DNA of 64,000 bases from PHAA01 sp022706565 (lineage in GTDB: Bacteria; Bacillota; Syntrophomonadia; Syntrophomonadales; Syntrophomonadaceae), in NCBI GenBank assembly GCA_040769385.1, contig JAXGLD010000004.1:248001-312000 (forward strand). The letters are read 5' to 3'. This document shows, piece after piece, positions 51,870 through 60,416 of this stretch. Each line of letters opens with the position of its first letter. Position 1 is the stretch's first letter. Made by a program: the position numbers and the translations under genes. Under the pieces are notes generated by a model. It was given only the letters and a program-made list of their open reading frames with translations. It did no database searches and was not told the DNA's origin.

Positions 51870-51889
51870 GTGTTGCCTCCATGATCGAC

Positions 51890-52198
51890 TTAAGAGTCAT
51901 ATTCATGTTTAACCACGAACAACTCTAACGGTTCGTCTCCTCTATTGCCTATTTCAGAAACAACACCTTTAGGGATTTTGACCAGCTGGCCGACTCCAAA
52001 GGTTTTAGCGGCATTATTCTCGATTGCTACATTTAACTCTCCTCGAATAATCAGCGCATATACGATTGCATCGGTTGGGTGCTTCGGAAACACCTTGCCG
52101 GGCGGGACAACCACATGATTCATAAGCAGCTTGGGATCCTTGAAAATATTCTCCATGATCTCCTGGTCCGTTACCGAATACTGGTAAACCTTTTCCAC
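51890..52198 (-). CDS. Cupin-domain protein
   Basis: A 102-residue single-domain beta-barrel: LMNHVVVPPGKVFPKHPTDAIVYALIIRGELNV and VGQLVKIPKGVVSEIGN are the two cupin motifs, with a His retained in KHP. GTG at 52198 is chosen for CGGAGGCG upstream. The ligand or metal is unknown. It follows the small zinc-ribbon gene in the same direction. Confidence 0.85.
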   Translation of the reverse strand: MEKVYQYSVTDQEIMENIFKDPKLLMNHVVVPPGKVFPKHPTDAIVYALIIRGELNVAIENNAAKTFGVGQLVKIPKGVVSEIGNRGDEPLELFVVKHEYDS

Positions 52199-52226
52199 AT
52201 AATCGCCTCCGTGCCTTACTTGTGTC

Positions 52227-52583
52227 TTACCCAATCGGATACTCCTCTCTGAATACAACGGTCATGATGGGCCATTCATAGGTACGCGACTCATGTTCCT
52301 GAAACGAGAGCGTAAAATTAGGGTAGTTGTTTTTGTATCTCTTGAAAGATTTGCTGCTATATTTCAGTTTCTCGACCTCGTCCATTGACCGGGGAAAGCC
52401 TTCCGGCAATTGTGGTATGCAGAGTCTTCTAATATCATTCGCCAGGTACTGGCACCCATTTACATCAAATGCATCTTTAACAAATATTGCCGCGACATGT
52501 CCACATGTATCAGGCATGATTGCGGTGCCGCATAATGGACAGTAAATCTTTTCGGGATCAACCTCGTTCAGCCGAATAATCAT
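52227..52583 (-). CDS. Small protein with a zinc-ribbon-like N-terminus
   Basis: A 118-residue protein. IYCPLCGTAIMPDTCGH supplies Cys-x2-Cys and Cys-x-His for a likely zinc site at about residues 14-29. The rest is not recognised. GGAAGGCAGGGA precedes the ATG at 52583. It probably forms an operon with the cupin gene. Confidence 0.65.
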   Translation of the reverse strand: MIIRLNEVDPEKIYCPLCGTAIMPDTCGHVAAIFVKDAFDVNGCQYLANDIRRLCIPQLPEGFPRSMDEVEKLKYSSKSFKRYKNNYPNFTLSFQEHESRTYEWPIMTVVFREEYPIG

Positions 52584-52633
52584 AAGTAATCCCTGCCTTC
52601 CCAAGCATTTGTGTAGTGAAATTGATTTTATTA

Positions 52634-54580
52634 TTAATTGTCTTGATTTTTGGCAAAAGTAATAATATCTGCAACCAATTTAATAAGTAAATCTGATTTC
52701 AACCCATTGTCCCAACTTAACTTAAGAGCGCGTGCTATAGAAAGTGGATTTTTCTGTAAACCGCCGGGATTTCCATAATGGGCATAAGATAAATTCAAAT
52801 ATTCTTTCCATCCATCACCAAGTTCATTTTCAATTGTTTGGGTAAGGTTTGTCTTCCACATACATAAATCCGGTTTAACAATTGCATTAGCCGGCCATTC
52901 ATCCACATCTGAGTATTCTTTTAGATTTAAAATTGCTCTATTATCCTTTTTATGTTTACTTACTTCTGAATTTCTTCTAGCCTCATCTGCAATTTGTTCT
53001 TTATCAGTATCAGCATCACAAATGACATAAGTAGGTATATTTAGTAATTTTGCCATTGCAAGAGGCTTAATAATTGAACTTTTACCCCCAACCGGTACTA
53101 TATGACATCCACATTTCCTGAACTCCTCAATACTTCCTGTAAGCATTATATATGTAGAAATATATGCAACATCTTCAATTCCTTCAGCTAATATCAACTT
53201 ATTACAGAAAAACATCTCATTAATTATTGGGTTGAGAGAAGGATATAACTTGGCTAACATTCCTTCTTCCTTTAATGCTTTTTGACCAGATAATTCAAGC
53301 TCTGTAGCTAAATCGGCATAGGTTAACTGAGATATATAAGAATTGCTAGGACTATCTTTCTCTCTAACCAGTCGTATGGCTTCAAAATTGTCACCAGGAA
53401 TAAACAGGGGGTTATGAGAACAAACCAAAATTTGAGTACCTTTTTCTGAAAGATCGTTCAATACTTCTGCTAGATGTTTAGCCTGGGGAGGATGTTGATA
53501 TATCTCCGGTTCCTCAATTCCCATCACCAATGTAGGAATATTTTCATCATGAATAGTTGTAAGTTCTTGAAGCAAGGCAAGCATATATGATCGCTGCAAG
53601 CCATGCCCAAACCGAGCTAACTCTCCCTCAAATCCTCTTTCACCGACTTTGAGATAAGCCCACGGTTCTTCAACCTTTATCGACTTTTCAGAATCTTGCT
53701 TCCATAAAATCTGAGCCGTAATACCTGGATGTGCCCAAGACTCTAATTTTTCCTGTAATGTGACGGATATGGAATCCAATGCAGATTGTTCTGCATCAAG
53801 TATTTTCTGATATTCTTCTTGGGCATCTTTCTTTAGTTTACTTACTCTTTCAGAAAAATTTACTTTCGATCTGACAGTCCTAGCTAGAAGCTGTCCCAAA
53901 GCAGACGTCTTTGATTCTTCACTTTCTTCAGTGACGTCTTTTGAAGCTGAGATGAATACCCACTGGACGTACTTAGCAAGCTTATTAACACCTTTACTTA
54001 TACCATAAAACTGATCTTCACTTGGAATTAAAACGCAACTTTCTGGATGATCTGTTTCATATTTTCTCAGGGCATCAATCATTGAGTTTTTGGTTCCCGG
54101 AGCAGGCAAATCGTTATATATTTTTTGAAGGTCCAAATAGATATCTTTTAAATCAGCAACTTTCGCGCCATTTTTTTCTTCTTCAAAAAACTTTCTAAAA
54201 TTCTCAAAACCCAATCGACTCCCAAATTGTTTAACCTCAGCTCTATCTGTAGCCGTATCATATTTGGCAACAGAAGAGACTATTAATTTGTCTTGTCTAA
54301 CATAATCAGATAATTCTTCTTTTGCTGACTCCGAAAGTTCAGTAAAAATGACAGTAATTTTTATTGGTTCATTTGTATTTTTATGATGAAAATCTTCACT
54401 TGTTAGTTTACTAAGATCAGTTTTACTATCCTTATATTGTCTAAAAAATACATTCAAGGCATTTAGAAAAGTTGACTTACCAGAGCCGTTTGATCCAACA
54501 AAACAAGTGTAATTGTCCAATACAATTGTTTCGTTCTTAAAACTTCTGAAATTTTCAATTTTTACGGATTCTATCTTCAC
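52634..54580 (-). CDS. OLD-family ATP-dependent nuclease (AAA ATPase + TOPRIM)
   Basis: A 648-residue protein. Residues 1-420 form an ABC/SMC-like ATPase: Walker A GSNGSGKST at about residue 32, signature-like FGHGLQRSYML and Walker B TLVMGIEEPEIYQHP, with an acidic helical insertion between. The C-terminal TOPRIM nuclease domain has LILAEGIEDVAY and VICDADTDKE. This is the OLD nuclease layout, also that of GajA in Gabija. Class 2 OLD genes sit beside a UvrD-like helicase gene; here none is adjacent, so this looks like a stand-alone class 1-type gene. GTG start at 54580 follows AAAGGAGAG. The gene is clearly more AT-rich than its surroundings. Confidence 0.9.
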   Translation of the reverse strand: MKIESVKIENFRSFKNETIVLDNYTCFVGSNGSGKSTFLNALNVFFRQYKDSKTDLSKLTSEDFHHKNTNEPIKITVIFTELSESAKEELSDYVRQDKLIVSSVAKYDTATDRAEVKQFGSRLGFENFRKFFEEEKNGAKVADLKDIYLDLQKIYNDLPAPGTKNSMIDALRKYETDHPESCVLIPSEDQFYGISKGVNKLAKYVQWVFISASKDVTEESEESKTSALGQLLARTVRSKVNFSERVSKLKKDAQEEYQKILDAEQSALDSISVTLQEKLESWAHPGITAQILWKQDSEKSIKVEEPWAYLKVGERGFEGELARFGHGLQRSYMLALLQELTTIHDENIPTLVMGIEEPEIYQHPPQAKHLAEVLNDLSEKGTQILVCSHNPLFIPGDNFEAIRLVREKDSPSNSYISQLTYADLATELELSGQKALKEEGMLAKLYPSLNPIINEMFFCNKLILAEGIEDVAYISTYIMLTGSIEEFRKCGCHIVPVGGKSSIIKPLAMAKLLNIPTYVICDADTDKEQIADEARRNSEVSKHKKDNRAILNLKEYSDVDEWPANAIVKPDLCMWKTNLTQTIENELGDGWKEYLNLSYAHYGNPGGLQKNPLSIARALKLSWDNGLKSDLLIKLVADIITFAKNQDN

Positions 54581-55169
54581 TATAAAATCTCTCCTTTTGA
54601 TACTTTGAGTAGCTCCTTAATTTCAAAGTGTTTTTCATACTATCCTTCAATATTCAGCAATATTTTCCATAATCCTGCAAAATGCCGTGAAAAGCGCTAA
54701 TGGGTTGAAAGAAGGAGTAATTCTAGATAGAAAGGAGCACAGGGAAAAGGCTCCCTACTGGAAATTCCCTAAGAGAGCCTTGTCCTAACGCTATATTTAC
54801 CTAGATCACATCAAAATACTGCTGGTATGCGGCATCTATGCTTCCCTAGTCGTCATCTTTCCCGCTCGAGTGGCGACTATCATCATCACCAGATCTACCG
54901 CTACGATCGTCAGATCCCAAATAAAGATATATTTCGGTGAAATTGAGAGGAGTGACCGGAAATTATTAGGAACGTAACCAGCTTTGTTTAATGGACACCA
55001 AGGGCTTCTTTATCTGCTTCTTAGATCTGTTTTCTCTGGATGTGATTCAACCCGGACGGAGTACCAGCAGATCGTGTTAGTCAGGTAAGGAGGAACGGTA
55101 ACATAGTCTCCTACTTAAATACCTTCAGTCTGATCTTCTGCGGATATTGTGGTGACTGGTTCTCTGTCA
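54581..55169. other. Intergenic region with a gene remnant
   Basis: A hairpin with arms AAGGCTC and GAGCCTT lies near 54747-54780. A fragment of an Asp/Ser-rich reading frame occurs at 54846-54962. Otherwise nothing is recognised. Confidence 0.45.
54846..54962 (-). pseudogene. Possible remnant of an Asp/Ser/Arg-rich C-terminus
   Basis: The minus-strand frame ends in GSDDRSGRSGDDDSRHSSG and KDDD before TAG. No start codon is available, so if it is real it is the tail of a lost gene. The composition resembles low-complexity tails of secreted proteins. Weak evidence. Confidence 0.25.
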
Positions 55170-55796
55170 TTATGATACTTTTTCAAAAATTCTTTTCTGG
55201 GCTTTGAGATACCTTTGCATATTAAGAATTGTGCTATCTGATATCTGAGAATTAAGTTCGTCTTCCGTAAGCTCGATAGAATTGTCTTTCGCCATTTTTT
55301 CCGTATACTCATAAATTCGATGTATAAGAACATCTAATTCCTCGGTTGAAAGCCGAATACTGATTTTCTCATAGTCCTTATGTTTCTTTAGATTTTCTAA
55401 GCATATCATCAAATCATTTATCGAGTCTACACTTAGATTACCTGTGCGTATTCCATTTATATAGGTCTTTAATGATGCTCTAAATCTAGTTAAAACTTCA
55501 GGTTCGTGATTCTTAATTTTATGGTATACACTAACTCCTACAGCGGCTATACCAGTACTTATTCCAATAATAATGAGTGCCTTCTTATTGTTTTTTGCGA
55601 ACTGAATTGCTTTAATACCCAGGCCTTGAGCCTGTTGAAAGCCCCCCAAACGAACTGGTTCAAGGTGTTTTACTATTTGGCCTTTGTTTGGCCCAGTTGC
55701 ATGACGGACAACACTTCCGATTCTTCTGTATTCTCCTGTGAGAATTTTCGTCAAAATATCATCTGGTAAGATGTAGGCCTCTTGAACAATTGCCAA
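55170..55796 (-). CDS. Membrane protein of unknown function in the accessory patch
   Basis: A 208-residue protein. Residues 10-50 (ILPDDILTKILTGEYRRIGSVVRHATGPNKGQIVKHLE) resemble an N-terminal module I have seen in several uncharacterised Firmicutes proteins. One transmembrane helix follows (ALIIIGISTGIAAVGVSVY, about residues 92-112) and then an all-helical, Lys/Glu-rich cytoplasmic part. TTG start at 55796 follows GAGGAGGAGG. It lies between the OLD nuclease and the glycosylase-like gene in the same direction; whether the three cooperate is not known. Confidence 0.65.
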   Translation of the reverse strand: MAIVQEAYILPDDILTKILTGEYRRIGSVVRHATGPNKGQIVKHLEPVRLGGFQQAQGLGIKAIQFAKNNKKALIIIGISTGIAAVGVSVYHKIKNHEPEVLTRFRASLKTYINGIRTGNLSVDSINDLMICLENLKKHKDYEKISIRLSTEELDVLIHRIYEYTEKMAKDNSIELTEDELNSQISDSTILNMQRYLKAQKRIFEKVS

Positions 55797-55966
55797 ATTG
55801 TCCTCCTCCTCTCAACCATTCCGTCTATTTCCTATCACCTATTTTCGGTGAATTTCCTTTAATATCAATAATTAAGTTATTAAATAACTATCAGAGAGGC
55901 GCTCCCCCTATGAACCACTCCATTAACGACTTCGTTTCATACACCTTGACTCAATTAAACCCTTAA

Positions 55967-57049
55967 TCATATATTGAGTAATTCCGCGATAACCCTGGGA
56001 ATGATCTCCTCTCTAAACCTCTGGGGCCAGGGATTCCGAACCGAGGTTTTCATAACAATCCCCGGGTGGGGCAAACATATGACCCTGGTCTCCCGATCCC
56101 CCAAATTCAGAGTTCTAACTCTTCCGTCCAGGAACGCTTTCGCCTTGGCTTCACTGGTATTAAACAGGACTGAAGTTACCTCAGCACCCAACAGTAATAC
56201 CACTTTGGGGTTCGCCACCCGAACCTCTTCTTCCAGCCAGGCCAGGCTTTTTTCTGCATACTCTTTGAACCTGGACCTATTTTCGGCGATCTCCGCTCCA
56301 AGCCTCTTATATCGATTTACATGTCCTTCTTTGAAAAGAAACACCTTAACCAAATCAGTTATCCAGCATTCGGACCGTGAGATCCCCAAAGGAGCAAGGT
56401 AGTTCTGTTCCAGCTCCACTCCCGACGGTATACTCCTAACCCTCGACCCATCAAAATAAGATTCAGAGGAGAACGGCGAATCATTATCGTAGAGAGGAAC
56501 AACGGGAATGCCTTCAACAGTGAAGAATTTGGCCGATGGATAAGCGCCCACAATCATATATCCATTAACTGCCGTTTCAATTGGGACCAGAACATTTATA
56601 GGATTTCCATATAGGTATGTATAGGTATTGTCTAGTCCCAGTGAAGACTTATATTCGGCAAAACATTTCTTCTGGTACTTTTTGATCATATGATTAGCTC
56701 CGGTTGCCAAAAACTCTGCGGAATTATCAAATTTAACTTCACCATTGACCCATTCGCCGATTAGAACTTCAATGCCGCCCTTGGGTTTGTGAAAAATACC
56801 GCCGGTAAACTGATAGTTCTCACCCAAATACTTATACGAATCCCGTCCTATGTACTCGAATATATGGATACAAGTCTCAAAGTTAATTCCGTCATTAATA
56901 CGGTTGTAACAATAGTCGCTGGGAATTACACTTGCCGGATTACATCCGTATTTTTGCACAACTTGGTCTACAACTTCCACTTTCGAATATACCTTGCCGA
57001 TTTCACAATCCTTGAAAGTATCTGTAACCATCTCATGAATGTTTTTCAT
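55967..57049 (-). CDS. Two-domain protein ending in a uracil-DNA-glycosylase-like domain
   Basis: 360 residues. Residues 1-95 form a small N-terminal domain (MVTDTFKDCEIGKVYSKVEVVDQVVQKYG, winged-helix-like, often found joined to nucleases). Residues 165-358 resemble the UDG superfamily: VGAYPSAKFF for the first motif, then VVLLLGAEVTSVLF and the late motif LPHPGIV. The first motif has GAYPS instead of GxDPY of classical enzymes, so its activity may differ. GAAAGGGGAG precedes the ATG. Lies in the AT-rich patch beside the OLD nuclease. Confidence 0.72.
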   Translation of the reverse strand: MKNIHEMVTDTFKDCEIGKVYSKVEVVDQVVQKYGCNPASVIPSDYCYNRINDGINFETCIHIFEYIGRDSYKYLGENYQFTGGIFHKPKGGIEVLIGEWVNGEVKFDNSAEFLATGANHMIKKYQKKCFAEYKSSLGLDNTYTYLYGNPINVLVPIETAVNGYMIVGAYPSAKFFTVEGIPVVPLYDNDSPFSSESYFDGSRVRSIPSGVELEQNYLAPLGISRSECWITDLVKVFLFKEGHVNRYKRLGAEIAENRSRFKEYAEKSLAWLEEEVRVANPKVVLLLGAEVTSVLFNTSEAKAKAFLDGRVRTLNLGDRETRVICLPHPGIVMKTSVRNPWPQRFREEIIPRVIAELLNI

Positions 57050-57141
57050 TTCCGTTTCTCCCCTTTCAGGGACTATTCGTCACAGTTTTTCCATAAACCT
57101 CCTGTTTTGGACATATTCTATTGTCTTTTGCAAAAAGAAAG

Positions 57142-57168
57142 GGGACCTATCAATATTCAATAGGTCCC
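57142..57168 (-). terminator. Terminator of the addBA operon
   Basis: Arms GGGACCTAT and ATAGGTCCC with a 9-base loop. On the minus strand it is followed by CTTTCTTTTTG. Confidence 0.85.
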
Positions 57169-57200
57169 AATCAAATTCTGATTCCTTCACAGTAATGTTT

Positions 57201-60200
57201 TCATAAACTCTCATACGTCAGCCGATTCGTGAAGAACAGGCCAATTTCCTTAACTGGTTCGCCGGTGATCCTCTCCCAGCTATTTTTATAAACCTCAACC
57301 TGCGGCCAATAGTATTCCTTCAACTGGCGGAGGTGGTCGTCATCCCTGATGGCGTCGGTCTTGTAATCTATCAATACCCACTCCCTGTCCTCGCGGAAAA
57401 TCAGGTCAATGGTTCCGGTCAGATAAGTCTGATCCTCGAAGATGCCGAAGGGAACCTCGGTCATCACTTCACCAGCATTTTGCAGCCTTTGCCAAATTTG
57501 GGCGCTGGTGATTTTGATCAGTGTCTCCTTAAGCTCAGTAACTTCTTCTATCGGGCGATCTTGATCCGTCAACAGCCTTCCCAGCCATATCGCATCATTA
57601 ACATCCCCTATCCCCTTGGACAACTGCTCGAGCGCCTTATGAATGACACTGCCCCAGCTCGCTCCCCGGCCGTCAACCGAACCTTTGGGCGCTTCCATGC
57701 CGGCTTTGGTTAAAGTAGATACGTTGGCGGATGTATAGTTGGGCACACCCGCATGCTTCCATTCCGCTTTGATCTGCTCGCGCACAGCAGCTACCATTTC
57801 AGGGGTAACCGTTGATTTTGCCGGAAGCGGCGCTTCGTCAATATCCATGGGTATGTCCAGCCGGGCTGCCTCCATCAAGTATTTTTCTAGCGGGTACCAC
57901 GGACTTTTTTGTGGCTTTTCTTCATTGGTGACCACTACCAGCAGATTGCGGGCCCTGGTCGCCGCCACATATAACAACCTGATCCTTTCGGCGTCCAGGT
58001 AACAGGTTTCTTCCGCGCAATAGGCATCCCAACCGGCGGGCTGGGCCAGGATTTCGGAGTTGAATTCATTTACCTTCCTGGATATCACCAGGTGGGCCTG
58101 CTGATCCCTCCCCTGCCGGGAAACATGAAAGTCCGGAGGATGGGCCCCATTATGCCAGGGATTGGCCAGGATCACCACCGGCGCCTCCAGTCCCTTGGCT
58201 TTATGCAGGTTCATCAAGCGCACCCTGCGATTGTCGACTCCCTCCAGGCTGAGCTCGTCCTCTGCCCCTGCTTCCAGAATGGTAGCCACGAAATCCACCA
58301 TAACCTTGAAACTGTAGATTCCCTGGTTCTCCTGCTGGCGCACCGCCTCCAACAGCTGTATTACTCCTGCCGCCTGGCTCCTGCCTAATTCCTGAGCCGC
58401 AGCCAGGGGTAAAAGTCCCGATGTGTCGATAATCTGTTCCAGGGCAACCACTGGGGGCAGATCCTGGCTAAAACGATAGTAGTCTTTAAGATCACCGTAA
58501 GCCCCCTCAAAGGCACTCCGAACCGGCTCAGCCAAGTTCTCGGGAACCGGTGCCAGAAAGGAAAAGTACCCCCCAGCCACCTTATACTCATACAGGTATT
58601 GGTCACTGAGGCCAAAGAACAGTCCTCTCAGACAGGCCACCAGGGCTACTGGGTCATTGGGATCCGCCACCGCCCGCAGCAGGCGTAATAGTTCTTGATT
58701 GTAAAAGGATGCCGATAAATCGCTGGCCCCGGTTATCTGATAGGGTATGCCCATAAATTCCAACGCCCGGGCATATTCAGCCATATCCTTTTTATAATGC
58801 AACAGGATCAAGAAATCTCCCGGTACCGGATTTTGGTCTAGACCAGCCTCCTCCTCTTCGGGGCTGCGGGACAGGGTCAGGCTGCCATTTAGGGCTCCCT
58901 TTATCCAGCTGGCTATCCGGGCGGCATCATCTTCAGGTTTACACTTCGATTCCAATTCGATCACCGCCACCCCGCTGCCCGGTTGGGACAGTTCGCTGCG
59001 CACGGCCTCCATGCTGACATAATCAGCCTGGTGGGGAGGATCCAGCAGGGCGAAATAGTCTTCGAAGCAGGGATTGATCCAGTCCATTATTTCAGGCAGG
59101 GAACGGAAATTACTGTTCAGCTTGACCACCTCCCCGCCGGAATCGATAATGATCTGGCGCATCTGGTGGAAGACGTTGATATCCGCCCGTCGGAACCGGT
59201 AGATAGACTGCTTGGGGTCGCCCACTACAAATAGGGAACCGGGGACAGGCAGCAATCGGGACCAATCCTGCTCATGGCTGTCAGCCCCGGTCAGATAGAG
59301 CATGATCTGGGCCTGCACCGGGTCGGTATCCTGGAATTCATCCACCAGCAGGCGGAGCCAGCGCTGCTGGAAGTAACGGCGCACTTCAGGATTATCCCGC
59401 AGCAGCCGGGCGCAGCGCATCAGCAGGTCTTGGAAGTTGAGGCAATTTTCCGCCGCCCGCAGATCATCGTAGTACTGGCAGGCCGGCAGCAGGAATTCCA
59501 TCACCTCGTAGTAACGGTACTCCTTCCACTGCTGGAGGACAGGCTTGATAAACTGATCATTATATAGATCCCAGGCGGCTTTGACCTCTTTGGCCCCGTC
59601 CCTGGAGAGCCAGCGGTTCTGGGTGTAGGTTGCCTGACTCCGGTTCAGTTCGGTGTATAGCCGCAGCAGGTTGAAGTCATCATCCAGGTCTTCGATCCGC
59701 TGTTTGAAGATTATCCGCCTGATTTTAACCTGTAGCCTATCCCATCCCTTTTCAGGTTCGGAAGCAGGCAAATAGAGCCAAGCCAGATCGACCAGTTCTT
59801 TCAGCTTTTGGCGGGCTTCAGGACTGATAACCGGGAAAGGTGCCGGTTGGCGGACCTTTTCCACATCCGGGTAGAGGTTAAGTTTACGGTAGGCTTCAAA
59901 AAGCTGCAGCACTGACAGGTCAATCTTCTGCATTTCCCTGATGCGGTGGGGAGCGTTTATATTCAGGTTGGAGAGGTATTCCTCCCAGGCCCGCTTTTCC
60001 ATGAGCTGTTCGTCCAGGCCCTCGATTTCGGTAAAATCCGGGGCCAGTCCCGCTTCCACCGGTCGCTCCCTCAACAGGGCGGCGCAAAACGAGTGGATGG
60101 TTCCGGTAAAACAGCGGTTAAGGTTGGTCAGTCCCTGCTCCAAACGTTGGCGAGCCTCTGGATCTGATTCTGCCTGGACCGCCTTTTCCAGTTCCAGCTG

Positions 60201-60416
60201 AAAGCGCTGGCTCAATTCTCCGGCTGCTTTGCGGGTAAAAGTGATGGCTGCGATCTGGTCCACCGTGCAGTTCCCGGTCCTCACCAGCGACAGCATGCGC
60301 TTGACCAGGCTGGCGGTTTTGCCCGATCCGGCCCCGGCTTCAACAAACATATTTACATCCAGTCGGATCTCGATCTTGGCCCGAGCCTCACTATCGTGGA
60401 GATTGGCACTACTCAT
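57201..60416 (-). CDS. addA: AddA helicase-nuclease
   Basis: A 1071-residue ATP-dependent helicase/nuclease subunit that, with AddB, resects double-strand DNA ends for recombination (the RecBCD counterpart in Firmicutes). N-terminal SF1 helicase motifs: EAGAGSGKTASLV (Walker A), ITFTRKAAGELSQR (Ia), LLVDEFQDTDPVQ (II), VGDPKQSIYRFRRAD (III), MNLHKAKGLEAPVVI (V) and LLYVAATRARNLL (VI). The C-terminal nuclease has GTIDLIF and VLIDYKTD. AAGGAG lies inside the end of addB; the genes overlap by 8 bases. Confidence 0.95.
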   Translation of the reverse strand: MSSANLHDSEARAKIEIRLDVNMFVEAGAGSGKTASLVKRMLSLVRTGNCTVDQIAAITFTRKAAGELSQRFQLELEKAVQAESDPEARQRLEQGLTNLNRCFTGTIHSFCAALLRERPVEAGLAPDFTEIEGLDEQLMEKRAWEEYLSNLNINAPHRIREMQKIDLSVLQLFEAYRKLNLYPDVEKVRQPAPFPVISPEARQKLKELVDLAWLYLPASEPEKGWDRLQVKIRRIIFKQRIEDLDDDFNLLRLYTELNRSQATYTQNRWLSRDGAKEVKAAWDLYNDQFIKPVLQQWKEYRYYEVMEFLLPACQYYDDLRAAENCLNFQDLLMRCARLLRDNPEVRRYFQQRWLRLLVDEFQDTDPVQAQIMLYLTGADSHEQDWSRLLPVPGSLFVVGDPKQSIYRFRRADINVFHQMRQIIIDSGGEVVKLNSNFRSLPEIMDWINPCFEDYFALLDPPHQADYVSMEAVRSELSQPGSGVAVIELESKCKPEDDAARIASWIKGALNGSLTLSRSPEEEEAGLDQNPVPGDFLILLHYKKDMAEYARALEFMGIPYQITGASDLSASFYNQELLRLLRAVADPNDPVALVACLRGLFFGLSDQYLYEYKVAGGYFSFLAPVPENLAEPVRSAFEGAYGDLKDYYRFSQDLPPVVALEQIIDTSGLLPLAAAQELGRSQAAGVIQLLEAVRQQENQGIYSFKVMVDFVATILEAGAEDELSLEGVDNRRVRLMNLHKAKGLEAPVVILANPWHNGAHPPDFHVSRQGRDQQAHLVISRKVNEFNSEILAQPAGWDAYCAEETCYLDAERIRLLYVAATRARNLLVVVTNEEKPQKSPWYPLEKYLMEAARLDIPMDIDEAPLPAKSTVTPEMVAAVREQIKAEWKHAGVPNYTSANVSTLTKAGMEAPKGSVDGRGASWGSVIHKALEQLSKGIGDVNDAIWLGRLLTDQDRPIEEVTELKETLIKITSAQIWQRLQNAGEVMTEVPFGIFEDQTYLTGTIDLIFREDREWVLIDYKTDAIRDDDHLRQLKEYYWPQVEVYKNSWERITGEPVKEIGLFFTNRLTYESL

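Noticed and set aside
52634..60416. OLD nuclease plus AddA read as a Gabija (GajA-GajB) pair
   Set aside because: The UvrD-like helicase here is AddA, overlapping addB, with its own C-terminal nuclease, and two unrelated genes lie between. GajB is a short helicase placed directly beside gajA.
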